A stretch of 33,916 nucleotides of DNA from Streptomyces triticagri (GCF_003429565.1 NZ_QUAK01000230.1:1-33916), one strand, 5' to 3'. Shown: positions 1 through 7,870, counted from the stretch's first letter. A program made the numbers and translations. The notes: a model not told the origin generated them from the letters alone.

Positions 1-100
1 GTGGCCAGGCGGCCGGGGCGCGCAGGGCGAGCCGCAGGTCACGGCCTGCGGCGCGCGCGAGGGTGCCCGCGCGGCCTGCGCGCGGGGTGGGAACGGTCAC
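1..100 (-). CDS. 5' end of a gene cut by the left edge, product unknown
   Basis: A GTG at 98-100 on the minus strand is preceded by AGGAGA seven bases upstream and opens a frame that stays open to the window edge (33 codons seen). The visible part begins MTVPTPRAGRAG and is rich in Arg and Ala, with alternating basic and hydrophobic residues toward the edge (RDLRLALRAP). This could be the cytoplasmic head of a membrane protein, but no family can be named. It starts 51 bases after the stop of the upstream small exported protein, so the two are probably co-transcribed. Confidence 0.5.
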   Translation of the reverse strand, partial: MTVPTPRAGRAGTLARAAGRDLRLALRAPAAWP

Positions 101-151
101 GAAAGGTCTCCTGTCCGTACGTGTGCAGAGGGGCCCGGGGTACGGGCCGCT

Positions 152-631
152 CTAGACGCGCAGGACGGACAGGGTGACGGGAGTCGGTGGTTCGACGGGC
201 GGCGGGCCGCGGTCCTGGGCCGGGCCGGGCACGTACGCCTCGGGGGCGCAGAGGCCGAGCGCAGCTTGGGCGTGCGCGAAGGCGCTGAGGTGTTCGGCGA
301 CCGTGCTGCCGCGCACGGGTGCGCTCTGCTCGGCGTCCGCATCACCGGACTTGCCCTTGCCACAGCCGAAGCCACCGTCCGGGGCGACACGACCGGCCTC
401 GTACGCCGAAGCCGCGGCGCCGGTCGCGGCCGTGCCTCTGGCGTCCGCGCCATCCGCGCCGTCCACGCCCCCGCGGTCGTGAGCCGTGGCGGCAGCCGCG
501 AACGCAGGCACCGGAATCCGCTGCTCCGGGACCCCCGCAGGCCCGCAGAACAGCCCCGCCGCCAGCGCCACGAACAGCACGCCGAGCAGCGCGGTCACCG
601 CACGGCGGTGGCGGAGGTGGACGCGGGGCAT
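152..631 (-). CDS. small exported or membrane-anchored protein of unknown function
   Basis: About 159 residues. I chose the ATG at 631 (MPRVHLRHRR) because it gives a classical short basic n-region followed by a hydrophobic segment at about residues 12-30 (TALLGVLFVALAAGL). Triple GTG codons at 644-652 are an alternative start seven residues upstream. No strong ribosome binding site is visible for either start. The remainder is low-complexity (Ala, Gly, Asp) with three Cys (LFCGP, FGCGKG, GLCAP) and a Pro-rich tail ending in SVLRV. The protein is probably anchored or secreted with an extracytoplasmic tail. No family was recognised with confidence. It is divergent from hrpA and is followed by the edge-truncated gene on the same strand. 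Confidence 0.6.
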   Translation of the reverse strand: MPRVHLRHRRAVTALLGVLFVALAAGLFCGPAGVPEQRIPVPAFAAAATAHDRGGVDGADGADARGTAATGAAASAYEAGRVAPDGGFGCGKGKSGDADAEQSAPVRGSTVAEHLSAFAHAQAALGLCAPEAYVPGPAQDRGPPPVEPPTPVTLSVLRV

Positions 632-755
632 GGCCACATACTGCACCACCACCGCCCACCCCCGCCAAAAGCACCCCGGCCAGCACCCCGTCCGGAGTCG
701 GCCCCGCCAAAACCGTTCGCCACTCCTTCGTCGGCAGTGAGATCCTGGACTCCGT

Positions 756-3700
756 ATGTCTACTTCCTATGCCGACGTCGCCCGGCTCCTCGACGACGCC
801 TCGCTGCGTGACGCACACCGCCTGGGCCGCCGCCTCGAAGGCTCCCGCCGTATCCGCAAGCCGCAGGCGCGGGACGCCGTGCTCGAGGAGATCGCCGCCG
901 AGGCCGGGAAGTCCGCCGCCCGGGTCGCGGAGCGCCGCGCGGCCCTGCCGGAGGTGACGTACCCGGAAGAGCTGCCGGTCAGCCAGAAGCGGGACGAGAT
1001 CCTGGCGGCGATCCGCGACCACCAGGTGGTGATCGTCGCGGGCGAGACCGGTTCCGGCAAGACCACGCAGATCCCCAAGATCTGCATGGAGCTCGGCCGC
1101 GGCGTCCGCGGCATGATCGGCCACACCCAGCCGCGCCGCATCGCCGCCCGCACGGTCGCGGAGCGGATCGCGGACGAGCTGGACACGCCGCTCGGCGAGA
1201 CGGTCGGCTGGAAGGTCCGCTTCACGGACCAGGTCAGCAACAGCACGTACGTGAAGCTGATGACGGACGGCATCCTGCTCGCCGAGATCCAGACGGACCG
1301 CGAGCTGCGCGCCTACGACACGATCATCATCGACGAGGCCCACGAGCGGTCCCTGAACATCGACTTCCTGCTCGGCTACCTCGCCCAGCTGCTGCCGAAG
1401 CGCCCGGATCTGAAGGTCGTGATCACCTCGGCGACCATCGATCCGGAGCGCTTCAGCCGGCACTTCGGCGACGCCCCGATCGTCGAGGTCAGCGGCCGTA
1501 CGTACCCGGTGGAGGTGCGCTACCGACCGCTCCTGGAGGAGGATTCGCAGGACTCCGACCGCGACCAGATCACCGCGATCTCGGACGCCGTCGAGGAGCT
1601 GATGGGCGAGGGCGAGGGCGACATCCTGGTCTTCCTCTCCGGCGAGCGCGAGATCCGCGACACGGCGGACGCGCTCAACAAGAAGCGGTACAAGTTCACT
1701 GAAGTACTCCCCCTCTACGCGCGCCTCTCGCACGCCGAGCAGCACCGCGTCTTCCAGCAACACACCGGCAGACGCATCGTTCTCGCGACGAACGTCGCGG
1801 AGACCTCCCTGACCGTCCCCGGCATCAAGTACGTGATCGACCCGGGCACCGCCCGCATCTCCCGCTACAGCCACCGCACCAAGGTCCAGCGGCTGCCCAT
1901 CGAGGCGATCAGCCAGGCCAGCGCCAACCAGCGCAAGGGCCGCTGCGGCCGTACGTCGGACGGCATCTGCATCCGCCTCTACAGCGAGGACGACTTCGAG
2001 GCGCGCCCCGAGTTCACGGACGCGGAGATCCTCCGTACCAATCTGGCGAGCGTCATCCTGCAGATGACCGCGGCCGGACTCGGCGACATCGAGAAGTTCC
2101 CCTTCATCGACCCGCCGGACCACCGCAACATCCGCGACGGCGTCCAACTCCTGCAGGAACTGGGCGCGTTGAACCCGGGCGAGAAGGACCACCGCAAGCG
2201 CCTCACCCCGATGGGCCGCAAGCTCGCCCAACTCCCCGTCGACCCGCGCCTCGCGCGCATGGTCGTCGAGGCCGACAAGAACGGCTGCGTGCGCGAGGTC
2301 ATGGTGATCGCCGCGGCCCTGTCCATCCAGGACCCACGCGAGCGCCCGGCGGAGAAGCAGACCCAGGCGGACCAGCAGCACGCCCGCTTCAAGGACGAGA
2401 CCAGCGACTTCCTGGCATATCTCAACCTGTGGCGGTACGTCCGCGAGCAGCAGAAGGAGCGCGGCTCGTCCTCGTTCCGCCGGATGTGCAAGCAGGAGTA
2501 CCTGAACTTCCTGCGGATCCGCGAATGGCAGGACATCTACACCCAACTCCGCACGGTCGCCAAGCAGATGGGCGTCTCGCTGAACGACGACGATGCGGCC
2601 GACCAGCAGATCCACGTCTCGCTCCTCGCCGGCCTGCTCTCGCACGTCGGCATGAAGGACGTGAAGACCAGCACCACCGGCAAGGAGCCCACGAAGGAAG
2701 CGGCCCGCGGCGGCCGGAACGAGTATCTGGGCGCCCGCGGCGCCAAGTTCGCCGTCTTCCCCGGCTCGGCGCTCTTCAAGAAGCCGCCGCGCTTCCTCAT
2801 GTCCGCCGAGCTGGTGGAGACCTCGCGCCTGTGGGCCCGGGTGAACGCCAGGATCGAGCCGGAGTGGATCGAGCCGCTCGCCGAGCACCTGATCAAGCGC
2901 ACCTACTCCGAGCCGCACTGGGAGAAGGACATGGCCGCGGTCATGGCGTACGAGAAGGTGACCCTGTACGGCGTCCCGATCGTCGCCCACCGCAAGGTCA
3001 ACTACGGCCGGATCGACCCGGAGACCAGCCGCGACCTCTTCATCCGCAACGCCCTGGTGGAGGGCGACTGGCGCACCCACCACAAGTTCTTCGCCGCCAA
3101 CCGCCGCCTGCTCACCGAGGTCGAGGAGCTGGAGCACCGGGCCAGACGCCGCGACATCCTCGTCGACGACGAGACCCTCTTCGACTTCTACGACGAGCGC
3201 CTGCCGGCCGATGTGGTCTCCGGCGCGCACTTCGACTCCTGGTGGAAGAAGAAGCAGCGCGAGGAGCCGGAGCTGCTCGACTTCGAGCGCTCGATGCTGA
3301 TCCGGGAGTCGGCCGAGGCGGTCACCAAGGAGGACTATCCGGACTCCTGGCGCCAGGGCGGCCTGAAGTTCCGTGTGACGTACCAGTTCGAGCCGGGCGC
3401 CGACGCGGACGGCGTGACCGTCCACATCCCCCTGCAGGTCCTCAACCAGGTCACCGACGAGGGCTTCGACTGGCAGATCCCGGGCCTGCGCGAGCAGGTG
3501 GTGACGGAGCTGATCCGCTCCCTGCCCAAGCCGATCCGCCGCCACTACGTCCCCGCACCGAACTTCGCCGGACGCTTCCTGGACCGCGCCGTGCCGCTGC
3601 AGGAGCCGCTGCCGGTGACGCTCGCGCGGGAGCTCAAGCAGATGGTCGGAGTGCCGGTCTCCGCGGACGACTTCGACCTGTCCCGCGTACCGGACCACTT

Positions 3701-4724
3701 GAAGATCACCTTCCGGATCGTCGACGAGCGTCGGCGCAAGGTGGCCGAGGACAAGGACCTGGAGGCCCTGCGCCTGCGCCTCAAGCCGAAGGCACGGCAG
3801 GCGATCTCGAAGGCGGCCGCGGCGACCGCGGAGCGCACCGGCGGCGAGTCCGTCGAACGCACCGGCCTCACCGACTGGACGATCGGCACCCTCAGCAAGG
3901 TCTTCGAGACGAAGCGGGCCGGCCAGCCGGTCAGGGCCTACCCGGCCCTGGTGGACGCCGGCGACTCCGTCTCCGTACGGCTCTTCGACAGCGAGGCCGA
4001 ACAGCAGCAGGCGATGTGGCAGGGCACCCGCAGGCTGATTCTGCTGAACATCCCGGTCAGCCCGGCCAAGTTCGCCTCCGCCAAGCTCTCCAACGCCGCG
4101 AAGCTGACCCTCTCGGCCAACCCGCACGGCTCCATCCAGGCCCTCGTCGAGGACTGCGCCACCGCGGCCTGCGACAAGCTGATCGCCGACCACGGCGGCC
4201 CGGCCTGGGACGAGGAGTCGTACCGCAAGCTCTACGAGAAGGTGCGCGCCGACCTCGTCGATGTGACCGTCCGCGCCGTGGACCGCGTCAAGGAGGTCCT
4301 GTCCGCCTGGCAGGCCTGCGAGCGCCGCCTGAAGTCGACGAAGAGCCCGGCCCTGCTCGCGAACCTCACGGACGTACGGGACCAGCTGGCGGCGCTGGTC
4401 GGCCCGGGCTTCGTCACCCGCGCCGGCCTCGCCCGCCTCCCGGACCTGATGCGCTATCTGGTGGCCGCGGACCGCCGCCTGCAGCAGATGCCGACCAACG
4501 TCCAGCGGGACACCACACGCATGGCCAAGGTCCACGAGATGCAGGACGAGTACGCCTGGCTGCTCGAGCAGCTGCCGCAGGGCCGCCCGGTCCCCCAACA
4601 GGTCCTGGACATCCGCTGGATGCTGGAGGAACTTCGGGTCAGCTACTTCGCGCACGCCCTCGGCACGGCGTACCCGATCTCCGACAAGCGCATCGTGAAG
4701 GCCGTCGACGCGGCCGCCCCGTAG
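756..4724 (+). CDS. hrpA: HrpA-type DEAH-box ATP-dependent RNA helicase
   Basis: 1322 residues, the usual full length for bacterial HrpA (about 1300). The helicase core has Walker A GETGSGKT at residues 96-103, DEAH at 193-196, SAT at 225-227 and motif VI QRKGRCGR at 392-399. These are followed by the HA2 and OB-fold regions (roughly 450-720) and the long C-terminal region typical of HrpA (DUF3418-like, roughly 730-1310). HrpA family proteins are cytoplasmic RNA-dependent NTPases. In other bacteria they act on mRNA processing and on rescue of stalled or collided ribosomes. The ATG at 756 has only a weak ribosome binding site (GTGAGA about 10 bases upstream), but coding similarity begins right there. 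The gene is monocistronic, with tRNA-Asp downstream. A 1488-codon open frame on the opposite strand is a GC-bias shadow. Confidence 0.97.
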   Translation: MSTSYADVARLLDDASLRDAHRLGRRLEGSRRIRKPQARDAVLEEIAAEAGKSAARVAERRAALPEVTYPEELPVSQKRDEILAAIRDHQVVIVAGETGSGKTTQIPKICMELGRGVRGMIGHTQPRRIAARTVAERIADELDTPLGETVGWKVRFTDQVSNSTYVKLMTDGILLAEIQTDRELRAYDTIIIDEAHERSLNIDFLLGYLAQLLPKRPDLKVVITSATIDPERFSRHFGDAPIVEVSGRTYPVEVRYRPLLEEDSQDSDRDQITAISDAVEELMGEGEGDILVFLSGEREIRDTADALNKKRYKFTEVLPLYARLSHAEQHRVFQQHTGRRIVLATNVAETSLTVPGIKYVIDPGTARISRYSHRTKVQRLPIEAISQASANQRKGRCGRTSDGICIRLYSEDDFEARPEFTDAEILRTNLASVILQMTAAGLGDIEKFPFIDPPDHRNIRDGVQLLQELGALNPGEKDHRKRLTPMGRKLAQLPVDPRLARMVVEADKNGCVREVMVIAAALSIQDPRERPAEKQTQADQQHARFKDETSDFLAYLNLWRYVREQQKERGSSSFRRMCKQEYLNFLRIREWQDIYTQLRTVAKQMGVSLNDDDAADQQIHVSLLAGLLSHVGMKDVKTSTTGKEPTKEAARGGRNEYLGARGAKFAVFPGSALFKKPPRFLMSAELVETSRLWARVNARIEPEWIEPLAEHLIKRTYSEPHWEKDMAAVMAYEKVTLYGVPIVAHRKVNYGRIDPETSRDLFIRNALVEGDWRTHHKFFAANRRLLTEVEELEHRARRRDILVDDETLFDFYDERLPADVVSGAHFDSWWKKKQREEPELLDFERSMLIRESAEAVTKEDYPDSWRQGGLKFRVTYQFEPGADADGVTVHIPLQVLNQVTDEGFDWQIPGLREQVVTELIRSLPKPIRRHYVPAPNFAGRFLDRAVPLQEPLPVTLARELKQMVGVPVSADDFDLSRVPDHLKITFRIVDERRRKVAEDKDLEALRLRLKPKARQAISKAAAATAERTGGESVERTGLTDWTIGTLSKVFETKRAGQPVRAYPALVDAGDSVSVRLFDSEAEQQQAMWQGTRRLILLNIPVSPAKFASAKLSNAAKLTLSANPHGSIQALVEDCATAACDKLIADHGGPAWDEESYRKLYEKVRADLVDVTVRAVDRVKEVLSAWQACERRLKSTKSPALLANLTDVRDQLAALVGPGFVTRAGLARLPDLMRYLVAADRRLQQMPTNVQRDTTRMAKVHEMQDEYAWLLEQLPQGRPVPQQVLDIRWMLEELRVSYFAHALGTAYPISDKRIVKAVDAAAP

Positions 4725-4763
4725 CCCGCGGGCGCCGGTGACGGACCGGCCACACAGAGCGAG

Positions 4764-4793
4764 TTCGACCAGGACCCGGCCCCCGTGTAAAGT
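4764..4793 (+). promoter_or_regulatory. promoter of tRNA-Asp
   Basis: A TTCGAC -35-like box (4764-4769) and TAAAGT -10 box (4788-4793) are separated by 18 bp. They lie about 50 bp upstream of the mature tRNA. The same TAAAGT -10 precedes the tRNA-Gly(UCC) gene at 22334. Confidence 0.5.
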
Positions 4794-4844
4794 CTCCTCT
4801 CGCAGCACAGCGCGGCATTCGAAGCCGCACAGCGCAGCAGACCA

Positions 4845-4919
4845 GGTCCTGTGGAGCAGTTTGGAGTGCTCGCCACCCTGTCAAGGTGGAGGCCGCGGGT
4901 TCAAATCCCGTCAGGACCG
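4845..4919 (+). tRNA. tRNA-Asp (anticodon GUC)
   Basis: 75 nt. Acceptor arms GGTCCTG (4845-4851) and CAGGACC (4912-4918) pair perfectly, with discriminator G. The anticodon stem CCACC/GGTGG encloses the loop CTGTCAA, giving anticodon GUC. The T-arm GCGGG-TTCAAAT-CCCGT is canonical. CCA is not encoded. A Rho-independent terminator follows at 4933. The 3' half of this gene is repeated in degenerate form at 4983-5052. Confidence 0.96.
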
Positions 4920-4932
4920 CAGCAGCAGCACA

Positions 4933-4967
4933 GAAGGGCCGTCGTCCCCAGCGGATGGCGGCCCTTC
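4933..4967 (+). terminator. terminator of tRNA-Asp
   Basis: GAAGGGCCGTC (4933-4943) pairs with GGCGGCCCTTC (4957-4967) through one G-U wobble. The loop is CG-rich and there is no long T run, as is common in Streptomyces. A second, perfectly paired copy lies at 5064-5100. Confidence 0.75.
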
Positions 4968-4982
4968 CCCATGCCCGACCCA

Positions 4983-5052
4983 CACCCGGTCGAGGTGGAG
5001 GCCGCGCCCGCGGCGCAGCCGCAGTCGACACAGCAAATCCCGTCAGGACCGC
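4983..5052 (+). pseudogene. degenerate duplicate of the 3' half of tRNA-Asp
   Basis: From the 3' side of the anticodon stem onward, 4983-5006 matches the tRNA-Asp segment 4874-4897 with three substitutions (TG to GG, and TCAAGG to TCGAGG). A 27-base foreign stretch (5007-5033) then replaces the four bases GGTT. After that, CAAATCCCGTCAGGACC (5034-5050) matches the T-loop and acceptor 3' end exactly. The 5' half, D-arm and a functional anticodon are absent, so it cannot make a tRNA. It continues directly into a copy of the downstream terminator. Confidence 0.8.
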
Positions 5053-5063
5053 AGCAGCAGTAC

Positions 5064-5100
5064 GGAAGGGCCGTCGTCCCCAGCGGATGACGGCCCTTCC
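5064..5100 (+). terminator. second copy of the tRNA-Asp terminator hairpin
   Basis: GGAAGGGCCGTC (5064-5075) and GACGGCCCTTCC (5089-5100) form a perfect 12-bp stem with a 13-base loop. It belongs to the duplicated unit. It would back up the first terminator and insulate the small gene at 5208. Confidence 0.75.
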
Positions 5101-5136
5101 CCATGCCCGACCGCGCCCCGGTCACGCCCGGCCGTC

Positions 5137-5165
5137 TTGACGCCGCCCCCTCCCCTCGGTACTCA
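5137..5165 (+). promoter_or_regulatory. candidate promoter of the small CxxC protein gene
   Basis: TTGACG (5137-5142), a 17-bp spacer and TACTCA (5160-5165) lie about 40 bp upstream of the ATG at 5208. Confidence 0.45.
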
Positions 5166-5207
5166 GAACTCAGGGAGTGAGTCCGCCCGTTCGCCGGGAG
5201 GTGGCGC

Positions 5208-5396
5208 ATGACGGCGTCCGCACGACATGAGACCCGGGCCCTGCTGCGCGCCCATCTCGCAGCCGCATCCGGGTACCGGCATCTGACCCGGCACTGCGCC
5301 ATCTGCCACCGGCTGCTGCGCCTGGCCATGGAGCCCGGTCAGCCCGCTCTCGCCGGCGAGGACCCCGTCGGGGACGAAAGTCCTGCGGGGACATGA
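5208..5396 (+). CDS. small CxxC protein of unknown function (possibly the DUF6274 family)
   Basis: 62 residues beginning MTASARHETRALLRAHL. A strong GGGAGGTGG ribosome binding site lies seven bases before the ATG. The central segment RHLTRHCAICHRLLRLAM contains a CxxC pair flanked by His (H-C-x-x-C-H), so a small metal-binding knuckle or redox pair is possible. The tail is acidic. I associate it from memory with a small Streptomyces-restricted family (DUF6274), with limited certainty. No signal peptide or membrane segment is visible. It has its own promoter and points toward bldC, whose terminator lies about 370 bp downstream. Confidence 0.75.
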   Translation: MTASARHETRALLRAHLAAASGYRHLTRHCAICHRLLRLAMEPGQPALAGEDPVGDESPAGT

Positions 5397-5766
5397 CGAA
5401 AGCCGGGCCCGCCCACGGCCGCCGAGTGGGACTCTGGACAGTGCGACGCAGTCTCCTGCCGCCCGCCCCGACCGGGGCCCGCGGACCGAATCCCCAATAG
5501 CGCAGGGGCAGCTGAGGCAACAAGCACCCCGCCGTGTGACGGGTGTCACCGAACAAGTCTGAGATACCCCCGCACTTACACCCTCCCTACAACTAGTCAA
5601 TTTAATACGTGCAATTGCACCCCATCCGAGGGGTGACTCGCGGGTAGCCCACAGGGCTCGCCAGAGTCCAACACGGACACCCACCGGACCCCGCCCGAGG
5701 GCACACACTCGGACGCCCGACGGCACACACCCGCCCCCGGGGCACCGCGCCGCGCAGCCGGCGCAC
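5397..5766. other. gene-free region between the CxxC protein gene and the bldC terminator
   Basis: No convincing gene is seen. It contains a small inverted repeat GTGAC-GGGT-GTCAC (5536-5549), an AT-rich island for this genome (about 5565-5617, with CTAGTCAATTTAATACG) and a hairpin CACCCC-ATCCGA-GGGGTG (5618-5635). Open frames crossing it lack ribosome binding sites and Streptomyces codon bias. Confidence 0.5.
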
Positions 5767-5806
5767 AAAAAAGATCGCGCTGGACCCGGCGGAGTCCAGC
5801 GCGATC
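5767..5806 (-). terminator. Rho-independent terminator of bldC
   Basis: GATCGCGCTGGAC (5773-5785) and GTCCAGCGCGATC (5794-5806) form a perfect 13-bp stem with an 8-base loop. On the minus strand a run of six T follows (5767-5772). It ends transcription from bldC, 126 bp downstream of its stop codon. This is the only hairpin in the window with a classical U tract. Confidence 0.92.
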
Positions 5807-5931
5807 GACGACGTACCCAAGGGGTGCGGGCGCGGAGCCTGTTGGGGCAGTCTCCCGTCGTATGGAGCTGTGGTGGGCGGTGCCGGATTGGGGGACCCGG
5901 AATGCCCGGTCTTGCTGTGCTACGTGGCTGT

Positions 5932-6138
5932 TCAGGCCTCGCTGCGCTGCTGCGGAATGCCCGCAAGCAGTGCACGGACCTCGGTCTCGCGGTAGCGACG
6001 GTGTCCACCCAGCGTCCGAATGGACGTGAGCTTGCCTGCCTTCGCCCAGCGCGTGACCGTCTTGGGGTCCACGCGGAACATCGTGGCGACCTCAGCCGGG
6101 GTCAGCAGCGGCTCGGTATCAGGGGTACGAGCGGTCAT
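5932..6138 (-). CDS. bldC: BldC, MerR-like developmental DNA-binding protein
   Basis: 68 residues, the exact size of S. coelicolor BldC. The protein is essentially one winged helix-turn-helix of MerR/excisionase type: LLTPAEVATMFRVDPKTVTRWAKAGKL, then the wing IRTLGGHRRYRETEVRALL. It lacks the MerR effector domain. BldC is known to control entry into development and antibiotic production by binding AT-rich direct repeats as head-to-tail oligomers. A perfect AGGAGG lies seven bases before the ATG at 6138. The gene is monocistronic, with a strong terminator at 5767-5806 and a long upstream region that probably holds its regulatory sites. Confidence 0.97.
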   Translation of the reverse strand: MTARTPDTEPLLTPAEVATMFRVDPKTVTRWAKAGKLTSIRTLGGHRRYRETEVRALLAGIPQQRSEA

Positions 6139-6665
6139 GAGCGGCCTCCTCGGGAGAACCGAATCTAAGCCCGGTTCTTTCCTCTAAATTCTGCACCTTG
6201 ACCCGCGTTGCCCGAAATGGCGGACGCGAGTCGAGTCGGTTATAGGACGAACGGCTTGTCCTCGGCACTACAACTACACCATCCGTCCAGCCGCGTCGGC
6301 CAAACCGATGGAATTGCCCTCTGAGGCGTCCATCAACGGCGGAAGCCGATGGACCGTCCCATAGCGGACAGTCACGCCACTGTGACGATCAGTCACAGGG
6401 TGACCAGGAGTCATCAGGCCCCCCATAGAGTGCAATGCCGAGTACTCCACCCATAGTTGGGCGGAAGGAGTCTCCCCCGGACCCCTTGTCCTATTTTGGC
6501 ACGAGGGTAGGGGAAGAGGGCAAGGGCGATGTAAGTGCGGTCCATCACCTTGAGTCGCTCTTGCGGCAAACGCCCGGATCGGGACCTACGTCCTCACGGC
6601 CCACCACCATAGGCGGTGACACGAAGCGGCAAAAGCCGTGAAGTTGACCACATGTACCGATTTGG
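6139..6665. other. 527-bp gene-free region upstream of bldC
   Basis: It lies between bldC (leaving leftward) and the 3' end of the unknown gene at 6666. GC is visibly lower near bldC (6165-6205, with AATCTAAG and CTCTAAATTCTG), which is plausible for autoregulatory BldC binding. Repeated GTCAC/GTGAC half-sites occur at about 6373-6400. A 68-codon frame (6435-6641, plus) has no ribosome binding site and unbiased third positions, so I do not call it. No promoter boxes could be fixed. Confidence 0.5.
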
Positions 6666-7517
6666 TCAGTTTGCGAACTGACGGTCCCGCACCGCACGCC
6701 AGCGCTCCACGAACCGCGCGTACGCCGCACCGGCCCCTTCGCCGTCGCCGTTGCGCAGCGCCTCGATGCCCTCAGCGATGTCCGCCGCCGAGTGGTCGGC
6801 GTCGAGCAGGTCGTCCGACAGAGTGTGCACCAGACCGCCGTAGTCCAGCTCGACGAGCGAGCGCGGGTGGAACTCCTCGAGCCACCGCCCGACGTCCACC
6901 AGGCCGTCGATCAGCGGCCCCTCCTCGATCGCGTCCCGCAGCGTCTTGAGCCCGCGGGCCACCCGGCGCCTGGCCTCGACCATCGGCGTGCGATAGCGGA
7001 GCATCGCGGGCACGCCCGGCTCCGCCTTGCCGGAGGGTACGTATCGGCGCTCGCGGTCGTCCACGAGCACGAACCAGTTCACCGGGACCTGCCAGGTGCA
7101 GGTACGGATCCACGGGCGGGCGTCCGGATTCCGCTCCCGCCACTGCTCGTAGTCGGCCGCGGCCTGCCGGCGCACCACCGGCGGCAGTACGGCATCGAGC
7201 ACCGGGACCGGCAGCTCGTCGCCGATCTCGCCGAGCGCCTGCCAGCCGCGCAGCCGGGTGCGCCACGGGCAGACGCACACCACGCCGTCCACCCGCGCCA
7301 CGAACGCGTCCGCGCTCTCGTGCACCGGCACGGGCACGGGCGGTGTGGGCAGCAAGTCGCCCAGGGAGCGCCGCAGTTCGTCCTGGTACGAGGGATGGTC
7401 GTCGCGCTCCGCGTACCGCGCCCAGTGGCTGCGCTCCGGCTCGGGGAAGGCCGCCAGAGGCTCGTACACGCGCAGGTAGCTCGCGTACGGCACACTCACC
7501 GATGACACCTTGGGCAC
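6666..7517 (-). CDS. conserved actinobacterial protein of unknown function
   Basis: 283 residues from the GTG at 7517 (MPKVSSVSVPYASYLRVYEP), which has GGAGGGAG about nine bases upstream. An ATG 30 codons further upstream would add only an Arg-rich, low-similarity stretch. The protein is soluble, with no signal or membrane segment and no motif I can tie to a reaction. Features include a Pro/Val-rich stretch (PTPPVPVPVHES), a Trp-rich middle (CPWRTRLRGWQAL, WIRTCTWQVPVNWFVLV) and a helical acidic C-terminus. It corresponds in position to the hypothetical gene between bldC and vdh in S. coelicolor. The stop codon lies inside a small hairpin TCAGTT-TGCG-AACTGA (6666-6681). A CCCGTC-GGGC-GACGGG hairpin (7531-7546) sits just upstream of its ribosome binding site. 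Confidence 0.85.
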   Translation of the reverse strand: MPKVSSVSVPYASYLRVYEPLAAFPEPERSHWARYAERDDHPSYQDELRRSLGDLLPTPPVPVPVHESADAFVARVDGVVCVCPWRTRLRGWQALGEIGDELPVPVLDAVLPPVVRRQAAADYEQWRERNPDARPWIRTCTWQVPVNWFVLVDDRERRYVPSGKAEPGVPAMLRYRTPMVEARRRVARGLKTLRDAIEEGPLIDGLVDVGRWLEEFHPRSLVELDYGGLVHTLSDDLLDADHSAADIAEGIEALRNGDGEGAGAAYARFVERWRAVRDRQFAN

Positions 7518-7705
7518 GCCGACTCCCTCCCCCGTCGGGCGACGGGAAACACCTCGCATCGTGTCACGCGGTCGGGGTGATAGAAGATGATCGGCTGCCG
7601 CGGGCACCGGACGGGCGCATGAGGTCTTACTCTCTTGCTCACAGCTCTTCCGGTTCCGACTGCCACAAGCGGAGAGACCCGCGAGAACTGCTCCATCCGG
7701 TGCTG

Positions 7706-7870
7706 CTAGTGCCGTGTCAGGCAGGGTTCACCCCGTCACGCCGCCCGGCACGCACTCTCGCCGCACCGGACGAAAGCCCAAGTACGTCCAGTACGAGGGC
7801 TTCCGTCCGGCACGCCGAGAGCACGCACCGAACGACGTGACGAGGCAAACCCTGCCTGACACGGCACTAG
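7706..7870. mobile_element. 165-bp palindromic MITE-like element upstream of vdh
   Basis: The whole segment is one long inverted repeat. The left arm (7706-7785) and the reverse complement of the right arm (7791-7870) agree at 64 of 80 positions. The outer 23 bases are identical (starting CTAGTGCCGTGTCAGG). Both ends are CTAG. This fits insertion of a TA- or CTAG-targeting element, although CTAG is itself palindromic, so target duplication and element end cannot be separated. There is no open frame for a transposase, so it is non-autonomous. Length, full palindromy and conserved tips fit a MITE mobilised by an IS elsewhere in the genome. The IS family (IS5-like or IS630-like) cannot be decided here. 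It ends 19 bases before the vdh GTG start. Confidence 0.85.

Larger units (their letters stand above)
4874..5112 (+). repeat. imperfect tandem duplication of tRNA-Asp 3' half plus terminator
   Basis: Unit one is 4874-4980 and unit two 4983-5112. The shared 79-base core (4902-4980 against 5034-5112) covers the tRNA 3' end, the AGC-rich spacer and the terminator hairpin, with only three mismatches. One of these restores perfect pairing of the second hairpin. The units abut, so this is either a local tandem duplication or the scar of an event that used the tRNA 3' end as an attachment site. Confidence 0.85.

Noticed and set aside
342..4808. A 1488-codon open frame on the minus strand opposite hrpA
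   Set aside because: It is antisense to a complete DEAH helicase with all motifs, its protein is Arg/Leu/Val/Asp-rich shadow sequence, and no ribosome binding site precedes it. Long antisense frames are expected at this GC content.
6435..6641. A 68-codon plus-strand frame upstream of bldC
   Set aside because: No ribosome binding site, and third codon positions are not GC-biased. It ends just before the convergent gene without a sensible start.
7518..7705. Possible vdh promoter elements (TTGCTC, GATAGAAGAT)
   Set aside because: No pair of boxes has acceptable spacing, so I did not annotate a promoter.
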